From Enterovibrio sp. JCM 19048 (GTDB lineage Bacteria; Pseudomonadota; Gammaproteobacteria; Enterobacterales; Vibrionaceae), in contig BAXE01000018.1 of NCBI GenBank assembly GCA_001310415.1, positions 35,205 through 99,204 on the forward strand: a DNA stretch of 64,000 nucleotides. The letters run 5' to 3'. This document shows positions 35,053-45,552 of the stretch, piece after piece; the first letter of the stretch is position 1, and every line of letters starts with the position of its first letter. The translations under genes were made by a program, and so were the position numbers. The notes under the pieces were generated by a model, which saw nothing but the letters and a program-made list of their open reading frames with translations, searched no databases and had not been told where the DNA came from.

Positions 35053-36508
35053 GTGGTAAGTCTCATTAATTTTATAAACGATCTCATCTGGAGTTCGGTA
35101 CTCATTTATCTGTTGATCGGCGGCGGGATATTTTTCACCTTGCGCCTCGGCTTCATCCAGCTTCGCCATTTTGGACACATGTTCTCTGTGATGAAAAACA
35201 GCCGCAAAGCAGATAAAAACGGGATCTCATCTTTTCAGGCTCTGTGCACAAGCCTGGCTGCAAGGGTCGGTACCGGCAACATGGCCGGTATTGCGGTTGC
35301 GTTGACACTCGGTGGCCCGGGCGCATTTTCTGGATGTGGCTGATCGCTATTCTGGGGATGGCAACCGCATTTGCTGAAAGTACCCTGGCGCAGCTATATA
35401 AAACCCGTGACGATGACGGTAACTTCCGCGGTGGGCCAGCCTACTACATGGAAAAAGGGCTGGGTATGCGCTGGATGGGCGTGGTGTTTTCGGTATTGCT
35501 GATCATCGCATTCGGCCTGGTGTTTAACTCGGTGCAAGCCAACTCGATTACTCAGGCGGCGTACGTTGCCTTCGGTTTTGACCCTCTCTATGTCGGGATG
35601 GCGCTGGTGGTGTTGTCGGGCTTTGTGATTTTTGGCGGTATCCGCAAAATCGCCCGAACCGCAGAGATTATCGTTCCTGTGATGGCGCTGCTGTATCTGG
35701 CGCTGGCTTTCTACATCATGCTGACCAACCTGGATAAAGTGCCTGGTGTGTTGGAGATGATCTTCCGCAGCGCATTTGGTCTGGAAGAAGCGGCCTCAGG
35801 CGCGCTGGGTTATACCGTGGCGCAGGGGATGGTTCAGGGTATCAAGCGTGGCCTGTTTTCCAATGAGGCGGGCATGGGCTCTGCACCAAACGCCGCAGCA
35901 AGTGCGACACCATATCCACCACACCCTGCATCCCAGGGGTATGTGCAGATGCTGGGCGTGTTTGTCGATACCATTGTGATTTGTACCGCGACTGTGGCGA
36001 TCATCCTGATTTCCGGTGAGTACATGCCGGGCAGTGAAATCACCGGCATCGAACTGACCCAGCGTGCGCTGGCCAGTGAAGTGGGTAACTGGGGCGGCAT
36101 TTTTGTCGCAGTTGCGATCTTCTTCTTCGCGTTTACATCGATTATCGCCAACTATTCCTATGCAGAAACCAACCTGCTCTTTTTGGAACACAACCACAAA
36201 GTTGGCCTGAACATTTTCCGCGTGATTGTGTTGTGTATGGTGATGTTTGGCGCCATGGCAGAGTTGCCTGTGGTGTGGGTAATGGCTGACACCTCGATGG
36301 GTTGATGGCGATCGTCAACATGATTGCTATCTTGCTGCTCTCCGGCACGGTGGTGACTTTGGCCAAAGACTACAACCAGCAACTGAAACGCGGTCAAATT
36401 CCGTCGTTTAATAGCCACAACCACCCTGAAATGGTGAACCAGATTGAGCCTGGTGTGTGGGGGAAGGCGGAAACGGAAGAAGAGGTGTCGCGTCACCACG
36501 CACGCTGA
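35053..36508 (+). CDS. agcS: Sodium/alanine symporter, AgcS family, copy 1
   Basis: A sodium-coupled importer of alanine or glycine in the inner membrane. GTG at 35053 after CAGAGGGG gives MVSLINFINDLIWSSVLIYLL. Family signatures are SFQALCTSLAARVGTGNMAGIA, FRGGPAYYMEKGLG and GLFSNEAGMGSAPNAAA. About ten hydrophobic helices are visible. Frame breaks near 35333 and 36300 are each one missing base. Restored length is 485 residues. A second AgcS faces it from 39023-37482 across yaaA; the two are clearly diverged paralogues. Confidence 0.93.
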
Positions 36509-36537
36509 GTTTCGGTTTTGCCTATGGCAGTTATCGG

Positions 36538-36567
36538 AAAAAGCCACGCCTGAGAGCGTGGCTTTTT
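36538..36567 (+). terminator. Rho-independent terminator after agcS copy 1
   Basis: AAAAAGCCACGC and GCGTGGCTTTTT form a 12-bp stem around CTGAGA, 30 bases after the stop and 54 bases before yaaA. Confidence 0.93.
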
Positions 36568-36620
36568 CTATTGGCGATGTTAACCTTTGGTCAAAGTAAG
36601 AGATTGAAAGGAATGACACT

Positions 36621-37394
36621 ATGCTGATTGTGGTTTCTCCGGCTAAAACCCTGGATTACCAATCGCCACTGGCTACTGAGCGTTATACCCAGCCAGCGCT
36701 GACCGCACATTCAGAGGCGCTTATCGAGGTGTGTCGCACCCTGACACCGGCAGATATTGCCAGCCTGATGAAGGTCAGCGACAAGATTGCCGGGTTAAAC
36801 GCGGCGCGCTTTGCCGAGTGGTCGCCAACCTTTACGACTGATAACGCCCGCCCTGCGGTATTGGCGTTTAAAGGGGATGTGTACACCGGTCTGGAAGCAG
36901 AAACCTTCAGTGAAGATGACTTTGACTGGGCACAGGACCACTTCCGAATGTTGTCCGGTCTGTATGGCCTGTTGCGACCTCTGGATTTAATGCAGCCTTA
37001 CCGTCTGGAAATGGGCACAAAGCTGGCCAATCCGCGCGGCAGCAACCTGTACCAATTCTGGGGGGACATCATCACCGAGGCACTGAATGAAGCGCTGGCT
37101 GCGCAAGGTGACAAGGTGCTGGTCAACCTGGCATCAAACGAGTACTTCAAGTCAGTGAAGCCAAAGAAACTGGATGCTGAGATCATCACGCCTGTATTCA
37201 AAGACCGCAAAAACGGTCAGTACAAGGTGATCAGCTTCTTTGCTAAAAAAGCACGGGGCATGATGGCGCGTTACATCATCGACAACCGCATTGATTCCGT
37301 TGAGGCGCTGAAGGCGTTTGACGCTGCTGGCTACTGGTTCTGTGAAGCGGAATCAAAGGGGGCGGAACTGGTGTTCAAGCGCGAAGAGCAGTAA
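36621..37394 (+). CDS. yaaA: Peroxide stress protein YaaA
   Basis: An intact 257-residue DUF328/UPF0246 protein. It opens [16 protein letters not shown] and has [18 protein letters not shown] and [20 protein letters not shown], all typical of YaaA. In E. coli YaaA limits intracellular iron during peroxide stress and binds DNA with a helix-hairpin-helix. The ATG follows GAAAGGAATGACACT. Terminators on both sides make it a single-gene unit. Confidence 0.95.
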   Translation: MLIVVSPAKTLDYQSPLATERYTQPALTAHSEALIEVCRTLTPADIASLMKVSDKIAGLNAARFAEWSPTFTTDNARPAVLAFKGDVYTGLEAETFSEDDFDWAQDHFRMLSGLYGLLRPLDLMQPYRLEMGTKLANPRGSNLYQFWGDIITEALNEALAAQGDKVLVNLASNEYFKSVKPKKLDAEIITPVFKDRKNGQYKVISFFAKKARGMMARYIIDNRIDSVEALKAFDAAGYWFCEAESKGAELVFKREEQ

Positions 37395-37423
37395 CGCGCC
37401 ATTTTTACCTTCAGTACAAAAAG

Positions 37424-37452
37424 AAAAAGGTTAGCAGCGGCTAACCTTTTTT
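37424..37452. terminator. Terminator between yaaA and agcS copy 2
   Basis: AAAAAGGTTAGC and GCTAACCTTTTT pair over 12 bp around AGCG. It suits both the plus-strand yaaA and the convergent symporter. Confidence 0.9.
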
Positions 37453-37481
37453 CGTTGTGGAGCATATTTAGGTGAGGGCTA

Positions 37482-39023
37482 TTAAGCAACCGGATTGATC
37501 GGTTTACCTGAAACCTCTTCCTCGCCGTTTTGCGCCTCTGTGCGGCGTGCCAAGCGGCGCTCCCAGTAATCGGCATTCTTGATGCCAAGCTTAACAGGAT
37601 CGAAAGTGTATTCCTCCACACCTTCTTTTTGCTGACGCTCGTAATCGTTCAACGCTTTGAGCGCAGGTTTGCTCAGGAAGAAGATGATCACGATACCGAC
37701 GATATTCAGCCAAGCCATCAAGCCCACGCCGACGTCACCCATTGCCCATGCAAGGTTCGCCGTTTTCACCGTGCCGTAGAACACTGCAGCCATCAGAACC
37801 AGCTTGAGCACAAACATCATACCCGGGACTTTCACGCTGCGGCGCAGGTAGGCAATGTTGGTTTCGGCAATGTAGTAGTACGCCAGAATAGTGGTAAGCG
37901 CGAAGAAGAACAGTGCGACCGCGATAAACGGTTTACCCCAACGGCATGGTGCTTTCGATAGCCATTTGGGTGAAAGCAGGGCCGTTAGCGGCGATATCCG
38001 CTGCCACGTTCTGAACAATAAACATCTCTGCGCCTGCACCGTGTACGTTGTACGCGCCGGTGATCAGGATCATAAATGCCGTTGCTGAACAGACCAGCAG
38101 GGTATCAATGTAGATAGAGAAGGACTGCACCAGACCTTGCTGCGCAGGGTGATCAACGTTTGCCGCCGCAGCAGCGTGAGGACCTGTACCCTGACCGGCT
38201 TCGTTCGAGTAAACACCGCGTTTAACACCCCAACCGATAGCGGCACCGACACCAGCCATTGGCGTGAATGCGTCGCTGACGATCATGGCAACAATGCCTG
38301 GAATTTCAGTGATGTTCAGCGCAATGATCACGAAAGCCACGATGATATAGCCAGTGCCATGAACGGAACCACAACCTGCGTGAAGCTTGCGATACGTTTT
38401 ACACCGCCAAAAATAATGAAACCAAGCAGGATGGAAATCAAAGTGCCAGTGATGATTTTCGCCACGCTGTATGTACCGATGGCGGTTTCAATCATGTCGC
38501 CTGAGCCAAACGCGGTTTCAATCGCATTACCGATGCTGTTTGACTGCACACCCGGCAGCAGAACACCACAGGCAAAGATAGTGGCAATGGCAAAGATCCA
38601 TGCATACCACTTCTGTCCCATCGCTTTTTCGATGTAGTAAGCAGGACCACCGCGGAACTCGCCGTTATCTTCTTCTTTGTATATTTGGGCAAGGGTAGAT
38701 TCGGTGTACGCGGTCGCGGCGCCCAGGAAGGCAACGACCCACATCCAGAAGACGGCACCCGGGCCACCAAAACCGATGGCGGCTGCAACGCCTGCGATAT
38801 TACCGGTACCTACGCGGCCAGACAGAGAAACTGCCAGCGCCTGAAATGATGAAATGCCTTTGGCCGAGCTTTTGCCAGAAAACAGCAAACGCGTCATTTC
38901 CTTGAACTGTCGAACCTGAACAAAACGCGTCACGATGGAGTAGAACAAACCCGCACCCAAACAGGTGTAGATAAGTACAGGACTCCAGATGATGCTGTTT
39001 AAAAAATCAACAACAGATTGCAT
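37482..39023 (-). CDS. agcS: Sodium/alanine symporter, AgcS family, copy 2
   Basis: The second AgcS transporter, with MQSVVDFLNSIIWSPVLIY at the N-terminus and the family motifs SFQALAVSLSGRVGTGNIAGVA, FRGGPAYYIEKAMG and GVYSNEAGQGTGPHAAAAA. About ten transmembrane helices are visible. The frame breaks near 38345 (one missing base) and near 37945. The second break is best explained by one extra T, which would give MPWGKPF. Restored length is about 513 residues with a longer charged tail than copy 1. It is convergent with copy 1 and yaaA. Confidence 0.93.
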
Positions 39024-39204
39024 TGAAAGATCCCTCTTATAAAAATATTGGATAGATGACTATTTATCCAATGGCAGGATAATCCGAAATAGACACACCT
39101 TGTTAACATTTTGTGTTATCAGTGTAACGGATTGTGAGCCCGATCTTTGGTCTGCCATCCATTAGCAAACCAGAATATTTCGCTGCGACGGATCGCAGAA
39201 AAAC

Positions 39205-39233
39205 AAAAAAGGAGGCTTTTCGCCTCCTTTTTT
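39205..39233. terminator. Terminator downstream of srmB
   Basis: AAAAAAGGAGGC and GCCTCCTTTTTT form a 12-bp stem around TTTTC. It lies 37 bases past the srmB stop on the minus strand. Confidence 0.92.
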
Positions 39234-39269
39234 ATAACTAACTAAATTGTAAATCCAGCAAATATTTGA

Positions 39270-40509
39270 TTAAGCAGTTTTTTTGGCTGCTTTCTTCGCT
39301 ACCTTCTTGGCTTTACCTTTGGCCTCTTTCTTCGAAACCTTTTTCTTTTTCTTCTTGAATTCAGGTTTCTTATGTTTCGGCTTCAAACCATCAATGTAAC
39401 GTTCTTTCACGTCTTCTTTCATGTAACGGCAGATACGATCCATCATTGGCTGGTCGTGCGCTTCCACCAGGGAAATCGCGTTACCTTTTTTACCTGCGCG
39501 GGCAGTACGGCCAATGCGGTGCAGGTAAACGTCAGCCTTACGTGGCAGGTCGAAGTTGATGACGTGGTCGATATCCGGCACGTCGATACCGCGGGCTGCA
39601 ACGTCTGTCGCCAGCAGAACATTGATTTCACCGGTGGTGAAACGTTCAATGCGTAGGTACGCTTTGCCTGAGGCATCTCGCCCTGAAGCCACGCACATTT
39701 CACTTTTTCTTTCGTCAGGTATTCACGCAGCTCTGCGAGACGTTCACGGGTTTTCACGAAGATGATCGCGCGCTCTGCCTGCTCTGCCAGGATAGATTTC
39801 AGCAGGGCATTCTTGTGCGCCATGTCATCACAGCGGTAGTACCACTGGGTGATTTTCTTGCGTTCGCGGCGTGGTGGCTCAGCTTCCACTTCAACCGGGT
39901 CGGTCAGCAGGGCACTCTTGAAGCCTTCAATGCCTTTACCTTCCAGCGTGGCCGAGAACAGCATACTTTGTTTACGCCAGCGACACTCAGCCGACAGACG
40001 GTCAACCGCAGCGCCAAAGCCCATGTCCAGCATACGGTCGGCTTCATCCAGCACCAGGCTTTCAATCGCACGGCAGTCGAAACGCTCGGCTTCTACGTAT
40101 TCCATCAAACGGCCAGGGGTTGCCACCACGATATCCTGGGTTTTACCCAGAATTTCTGCGTGCTCCTGATAAGAGATACCACCGGTAATGGTGATAATTT
40201 TCAGGTCAGTGTATTTCGCCAGCGCGCGGGCTTGATCAGCAACCTGAATAGCCAGTTCACGGGTTGGGGTCAAAATCAGGCGCGTGCAGGACCCGGCTTC
40301 TGACGAGGGAAGTCGATAAGGTGTTGCAGCAATGGCAGTACAAAGGCTGCAGTTTTCCCTGTTCCCGTAGGCGCAGACGCCAGAATATCACGGCCATCCA
40401 TACCATGAGGGATCACGCCAGCCTGGATCGCTGTTGGTCGCTCGAAGCCCATGTCATCCAGCGCTTGTAGCAGTTGAGGATCCAGTTCTAGTTCAGCAAA
40501 AGTTCGCAC
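39270..40509 (-). CDS. srmB: ATP-dependent RNA helicase SrmB (DEAD-box)
   Basis: SrmB assists early assembly of the large ribosomal subunit. Motifs in order are the Q-motif GFERPTAIQ, motif [26 protein letters not shown], then RGIDVPD and [10 protein letters not shown]. The C-terminal tail is very lysine-rich ([18 protein letters not shown]), a likely RNA contact. The frame is open to a GTG at 40524. I prefer the GTG at 40509, which has GGAG upstream and aligns with the E. coli start; both are possible. Frame breaks near 40275 and 39690 are single missing bases. Restored length is about 413 residues. trmN lies upstream on the same strand. Confidence 0.94.
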
Positions 40510-40569
40510 GCGTTGTTTCTCCACTCAAAGTTAGGGGGCGAATTATAGAGACTATTTCAAGTACAATCA

Positions 40570-41274
40570 TCACATCTTGAGGTAAAAATCTCTCGTCAGT
40601 GCAATAAAGTCGTCGCTGTAGTTGTCACCCTGCCGGATAACCAGTGAGGTTTGTTGACAACTATCAGGCGTTTGCGTCGATAAGGTGATGAGTTTACGGC
40701 TCACCGGTTTATCCGGTGTCGGTTTCACCAACGTGCAGCGCAGACAGCCCAGTCCATGCTCTGTGCTGTTCGCAATCAGCCCGTCAGCCTCTACAGAAGG
40801 TAAGATCAAATGTGCCTGCCCGCCCGGCAATAGTCCTGCCTTTATCACTTTTAATAAGTTGCCGTGAGAAAGCGTATCGGTATGGCGCGCTGTCGCACGT
40901 CGGGCATCACCGGCCTGCTCGCCGGAATTGAAGTAGGGCGGATTGCAAACGATGGTATCGAACCGCGGCATTTCTGACCACAGCGTAACATCCTGTTGTC
41001 GCACTTTTATCCTGTTAGCCCAAGCAGATTGTTCTGCGTTCATGCTCGCGGCTTCTACCGCATGGGCATCAATATCAATGGCCAGAATTTGCGCAGTCGG
41101 AAAGCGTTGCGCCATCATCAACGCCAGCAGGCCAGAACCGGTGCCAATGTCCAGTATCTGGTGCTGCTCTCCTGCGTCAGCCCAGGCGCCCAGCAGGACG
41201 CCGTCGGTACTGACCGGCATGCCGCAACCTTGATCGTCAATAGAAAACTGTTTGAATTTAAAACCTTTTCCCAC
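40570..41274 (-). CDS. trmN: tRNA1(Val) (adenine(37)-N6)-methyltransferase
   Basis: This SAM-dependent enzyme (YfiC/TrmN6) methylates A37 of valine tRNA1. The intact 234-residue frame shows the SAM-binding LDIGTGSGLLALMMAQR and the N6-adenine catalytic motif NPPYF (residues about 109-113). The start is GTG at 41274, five bases after GGAGG. It precedes srmB in the same direction. In E. coli the two genes are adjacent but divergent. Confidence 0.95.
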   Translation of the reverse strand: MGKGFKFKQFSIDDQGCGMPVSTDGVLLGAWADAGEQHQILDIGTGSGLLALMMAQRFPTAQILAIDIDAHAVEAASMNAEQSAWANRIKVRQQDVTLWSEMPRFDTIVCNPPYFNSGEQAGDARRATARHTDTLSHGNLLKVIKAGLLPGGQAHLILPSVEADGLIANSTEHGLGCLRCTLVKPTPDKPVSRKLITLSTQTPDSCQQTSLVIRQGDNYSDDFIALTRDFYLKM

Positions 41275-41587
41275 ATTTCCTCCGGGCGGTCATGGTAATA
41301 ACTGGTCAAAATTTAGATAATAATGTTGATCAAATGTTGCATTGCTTTGCTGCGAAAATCTTTAACATCTGTTGTTCATTCGTCAAAAAATAAAATTAAA
41401 TTCTGGTTAATTAATTTAAAATGAATTTATCATCTATTTTTGCTTGCCCTATTGTCTGTGTGGTGAAACTTCGTCATTATTCTGCCTAATCGGTGTTGCA
41501 TAGTAAAAACAACCAAAAGACTAACCGATTGATTACAGATAAATACGCAAACACATTTCGCAAACACATAACGATAGGTAATAAGAA
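41275..41587. other. Divergent promoter region trmN / brnQ
   Basis: A 313-base, very AT-rich stretch. No ORF, hairpin terminator or RNA gene is evident. It should carry both promoters. Confidence 0.6.
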
Positions 41588-42891
41588 GTGAGCAAGAGTT
41601 TAAAGGTTAGCGATATACTCGCGCTAGGGTTTATGACCTTTGCATTTTTCCTCGGGGCCGGGAACATCATTTTCCCTCCTCTGGCAGGCTTTTTGGCAGG
41701 TGAACACACCTTTTCTGCAATGCTTGGCTTTTTGACCACCGCTGTAGGCCTTCCTTTGATTGGTATTATTGCGGTTGCTGTTGCCGGCGGTGGCTGGAAA
41801 GGGCTGACCCGTGATCTGCCTAAATCAGTGGCGACCCTGATGGCGGTGCTGATTTTCATCATTATCGGCCCTGCTTTCGCAGCGCCTCGCGCCGGTCTGG
41901 TGGCTTATGAAATGGGCTTCAAGCCATTTTTGAGTGCGCCAAGCCAATTCGAACTGACACTGTTCTCTGTTGTGTTCTTCGCCGTGGCGATGTTCTTTTC
42001 TCTGTCTCAGGGCAAGCTGATTGATACCATTGGTAAGCTTCTGACCCCTGCATTGTTCGCCGCGCTGGCGGTACTGGCGATTGCGTGGTGGTCAACCCGC
42101 AGGGTGATATCGTGGCAGCGCAAGGTGCATATGTTGACCAGGCATTCACCACAGGTTTCCTGGAAGGCTACAACACCATGGATACCTTCGCGGCACTGAT
42201 GTTCGGTATGCTGATCGTTGACGTTATCCGTAAAAAAGGCGTCGAAGATCAGGCGCAAACCTGTAAATACCTGATTTTCGCAGGCGTCATCGCAGCAGCT
42301 GGTCTGGCATTTGTTTACATCTCTCTGTTCTATTTGGGTGCGACAGCTAGCGGTGTTGCAGCAGGCGCGAACAACGGTGGTGCAATCTTGTCAGCGTATG
42401 TACTGGCGCTGTTTGGCCCAGCAGGACAAATCATCCTGTCGACCATCATTGTACTGGCGTGTCTGACCACGGTTATCGGTCTGGTTTCAGCGTGTTCTGA
42501 TTACTTCAGCACCCTGACCAAAATCACTTACCGCCAATGGGTTGTTATCCTGTCTGTAGTGTGTGCAGTAGTGGCAAACGTCGGTCTGAACCAGCTGATT
42601 GCGGTTTCAATTCCAGTGCTGTTTGCCCTGTACCCGGTTGCGATTGCCCTGATTGCGCTGACATTCCTGCGCCGCTTTATGCCTAACCCGGCACTGGCTT
42701 ACCGCGTGGTGTTGAGTGTGTCGCTGGTGTTCGCACTGTTTGATGCAGCAAAAGTAGCGGGTGTGGATGTGTCTGCACTGAAAGTTCTGCCGCTGTTCAA
42801 CTATGGCATGGCATGGCTGCTGCCTACCGCATTGTCACTGGTTGTAGTGAGCTTTGTGGGGAAGCCAAAAGCTGAAGCGCAAAACGCGTAA
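41588..42891 (+). CDS. brnQ: Branched-chain amino acid carrier BrnQ (LIVCS family)
   Basis: A sodium- or proton-coupled importer of leucine, isoleucine and valine in the inner membrane. The family start is visible as LKVSDILALGFMTFAFFLGAGN followed by IIFPPLAG, and about twelve hydrophobic helices follow. GTG at 41588 is used as start with a weak AGGTAATAAGA ribosome site. One missing base near 42088 splits the frame. Restored length is 434 residues. A strong terminator follows. Confidence 0.95.
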
Positions 42892-42905
42892 TCAGCACTG
42901 ACGAC

Positions 42906-42935
42906 AAAAACCACCGTCCTGCGGTGGTTTTTTTT
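42906..42935 (+). terminator. Rho-independent terminator after brnQ
   Basis: AAAAACCACCG and CGGTGGTTTTT (11 bp) surround TCCTG and are followed by a T run. Confidence 0.93.
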
Positions 42936-42958
42936 ATGGCTGATAACTGGGATTGGAA

Positions 42959-43477
42959 TCAGAGCATTTCCTGATATTCAATCAGAACCTTTTCGCACCA
43001 GGTGGCGATACGCTCGTCACTCAGGTCGTACTGGCTGTCTTCATCCAGTGCCAGACCGACAAAGTGTTTGCCGTCTTCAGTCAGTGCCTTGGATGCTTCA
43101 AAGGTATAGCCTTCGTTTGGCCAGTAACCGACAAATTGCAGTCCGGTTGGCAGTAACTGGTCATGCAGCATGCCCATGGCATCCAGATACCATTCTGCGT
43201 AACCTTCCTGATCGCCAAGGCCAAACAGCGCGGCTACTTTCCCTTCCAGTTGCAATCCATCCAGTTGTGACCAGACCGCTTCCCAGTCTTCCTGCAATTC
43301 GCCGAAATCCCAGGTGGAGATCCCGAGCAGCAGCAAATCGTAGTCATTCATCGCAGAAACCGGGGTTTCTTTGATGTTGTGCACGGTCACCAGATCGTCA
43401 CCCAGAATGTCGCGGATTTTTTCTGCCGCCATTTCGGTGTAGCAGGTGGTTGAACCGTAAAACAAACCTATTTTCAC
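42959..43477 (-). CDS. fldB: Flavodoxin FldB
   Basis: A small FMN electron carrier, intact at 172 residues. The phosphate loop [13 protein letters not shown] differs from the usual T/SxTGNT by a cysteine-tyrosine, which is typical of FldB. The FMN isoalloxazine loops [13 protein letters not shown] and [13 protein letters not shown] follow. The ATG follows TAGGAAAAGC. It is divergent from xerD, the gene order also seen in enterics (fldB-xerD-dsbC-recJ). Confidence 0.95.
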   Translation of the reverse strand: MKIGLFYGSTTCYTEMAAEKIRDILGDDLVTVHNIKETPVSAMNDYDLLLLGISTWDFGELQEDWEAVWSQLDGLQLEGKVAALFGLGDQEGYAEWYLDAMGMLHDQLLPTGLQFVGYWPNEGYTFEASKALTEDGKHFVGLALDEDSQYDLSDERIATWCEKVLIEYQEML

Positions 43478-43647
43478 GCGCTTTTCCTACTTGCATGTCT
43501 TGGGGCGATTCTACCTGTCACCGCCCGCTATCTCCACCCTGAGAGCCGGTTGCTGGAATTAAACGCAGTCAGCAGGATGAAATTTTGCATTCAGGCTGTG
43601 GTGAGGTAGTTTGAAAGCAGAGAATACCGATGTTAAGTGAGTGAATC

Positions 43648-44543
43648 GTGGAACAAAACGCCGCTTTGGTTGAACAGTTTCTGGATGCAATGTGGATGGA
43701 GCGTGGCCTGTCAGAGAATACGCTGGCTTCTTACCGCAATGATTTGGTGAAACTCTGTCAGTGGCTGGATAAAGATGGAGAAGCGCTGGTCAAGGTGTCT
43801 TCATCCAAACTGCAGGACTACCAGCACTGGCTGTTCGAACAGGATTACAAGCAAAGCAGCCGCGCCCGCATGCTCTCCGCCATGCGCCGCCTGTTCCAAT
43901 ACCTTTACCGGGAAAAACAGCGCGAAGACGACCCGACAGCAACCCTGATCAGCCCTAAACTGCCCAAACGCCTGCCGAAAGATTTGTCAGAAGAGCAGGT
44001 GGATGCACTGCTGGAAGCGCCGGATGTAGAAGACACTCTGGAGTTACGTGATAAAGCCATGCTGGAGCTGTTGTACGCGACTGGCTTGCGCGTGACCGAG
44101 CTTATCAGCCTGACCACAGAAAATGTCAGCCTGCGCCAAGGCGTGGTGCGGGTGATTGGTAAAGGCGGCAAAGAGCGTCTGGTGCCAATGGGCGAGTCGG
44201 CCATTGACTGGTTGGAAAAATACATGGCGCACAGCCGCCCGGTATTATTAGGGGAGCAAACGTCGGACGTGTTTTTCCCCAGCCGCCGCGCACGTATGAT
44301 GACGCGCCAGACCTTCTGGCACCGGATCAAATTCTACGCCGCACTGGCGGGCATTGATGGCGACATGCTTTCCCCGCACGTTTTGCGCCATGCCTTTGCG
44401 ACCCACCTGCTGAACCACGGGGCGGACTTGCGGTGGTTCAAATGCTGCTGGGTCACAGTGACCTGTCTACCACGCAAATTTATACACACGTGGCGACAGA
44501 GCGACTAAAACAGTTGCATCAACAGCATCATCCTCGGGCATAA
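43648..44543 (+). CDS. xerD: Site-specific tyrosine recombinase XerD
   Basis: With XerC it resolves chromosome dimers at dif. The N-terminal SAM-like domain has [23 protein letters not shown]. The catalytic residues are visible: Arg in [15 protein letters not shown], Lys in [11 protein letters not shown], HxxR in [12 protein letters not shown], a second His in GHSDLSTTQ, and Tyr in [11 protein letters not shown] at 43648 starts the protein. One missing base near 44432 shifts the last 35 residues into another frame. Restored length is 298 residues, identical to E. coli XerD. dsbC follows. Confidence 0.97.
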
Positions 44544-44665
44544 TGTGGCCGGCAGGGAGCTGGCACTTATTATTCTTTTTTGCACAAATTGGGGACTTTT
44601 TGCCAAATTCCCGGTCTGAGTGAGTGACAGTTTGCAAGCAAACCCATTTTCAGGATTACAACACT

Positions 44666-45400
44666 ATGAATTTTAAGAAACTGATGGCGAACATGCTGGT
44701 TGCTTCAGCCGTGTTTTCTTTCGGCGCTTACGCTGCGGAAGGGGCTGACAAAGACGCCATCGTTGATGTGCTGGCTAAATACCGCCTGAACGTAGAAAGC
44801 ATTGAAACAGCACCGGTTAACGGCCTGTATGAAGTCGTGACTGACGGTGGCATTGTCTACACCAACAATGACGGCTCCTATTTCTTCTACGGTCAGTTGT
44901 TTCAGACCACGCCGACAGAATCGATCAACCTGACCGAAATCACTCAGGCAAAACGCAATAAAGCCCTGTTTGACGCGGCAAACGTTGAGAAAGAGCTGAT
45001 TGTTTTCCCGGCCAAAGATGAAAAATACGTGGTGAACGTGTTCACTGACACCACCTGCGGTTACTGCGCCAAACTGCACAGCGAAATGGATCAGTACAAC
45101 GATCTGGGTATTACCGTGCGTTACCTGGCTTTCCCACGCTCCGGTGAACGTTCGCCGAACATGAAACAGATGAGCGCCATTTGGTGTGCAGATGATCGCG
45201 CCGATGCCATGAACAAAGCGAAATCACGCAAGTTCAATGAAGAAAGCGATGAGTGCCTGCCACTGGTTCGCCGCCACATGGCACTGGGCAGTGCAATGGG
45301 TGTTACCGGTACACCTGCAATTATGCTGCAAGATGGCACCATGTTGTCTGGTTACCTGCCGGCTGACCGTTTGTTGCAAGTGCTGCAGCAAAAAGGCTGA
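44666..45400 (+). CDS. dsbC: Periplasmic disulfide isomerase DsbC
   Basis: DsbC reshuffles wrong disulfides in the periplasm and protects single cysteines. The signal peptide is MNFKKLMANMLVASAVFSFGAYA. It is followed by the dimerisation domain and the thioredoxin domain with the active site CGYC (about residue 129-132). The cis-proline loop VTGTPAIMLQDG is present. The frame opens at 44624, but the ATG at 44666, after CAGGATTA, begins the signal peptide. Length is 244 residues, with no frame break. A terminator follows 16 bases after the stop. Confidence 0.96.
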   Translation: MNFKKLMANMLVASAVFSFGAYAAEGADKDAIVDVLAKYRLNVESIETAPVNGLYEVVTDGGIVYTNNDGSYFFYGQLFQTTPTESINLTEITQAKRNKALFDAANVEKELIVFPAKDEKYVVNVFTDTTCGYCAKLHSEMDQYNDLGITVRYLAFPRSGERSPNMKQMSAIWCADDRADAMNKAKSRKFNEESDECLPLVRRHMALGSAMGVTGTPAIMLQDGTMLSGYLPADRLLQVLQQKG

Positions 45401-45416
45401 TCACAGACTGATGCCC

Positions 45417-45445
45417 AAAAGCGCTGACCCAGGTCGGCGCTTTTT
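45417..45445 (+). terminator. Rho-independent terminator between dsbC and recJ
   Basis: AAAAGCGCTGAC pairs with GTCGGCGCTTTT, including one T-G pair, around a small loop and is followed by T. It would separate xerD-dsbC from recJ transcription. Confidence 0.8.
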
Positions 45446-45552
45446 GTTGGGTGGAAACCTGCAATCACGCCCTGCTTAGGGTTACAATGCCCGTTCAATC
45501 CGCATTCGAAATACCGCCGGTGACAATGCCGTCGAGGACAGGTCTCATTCCC

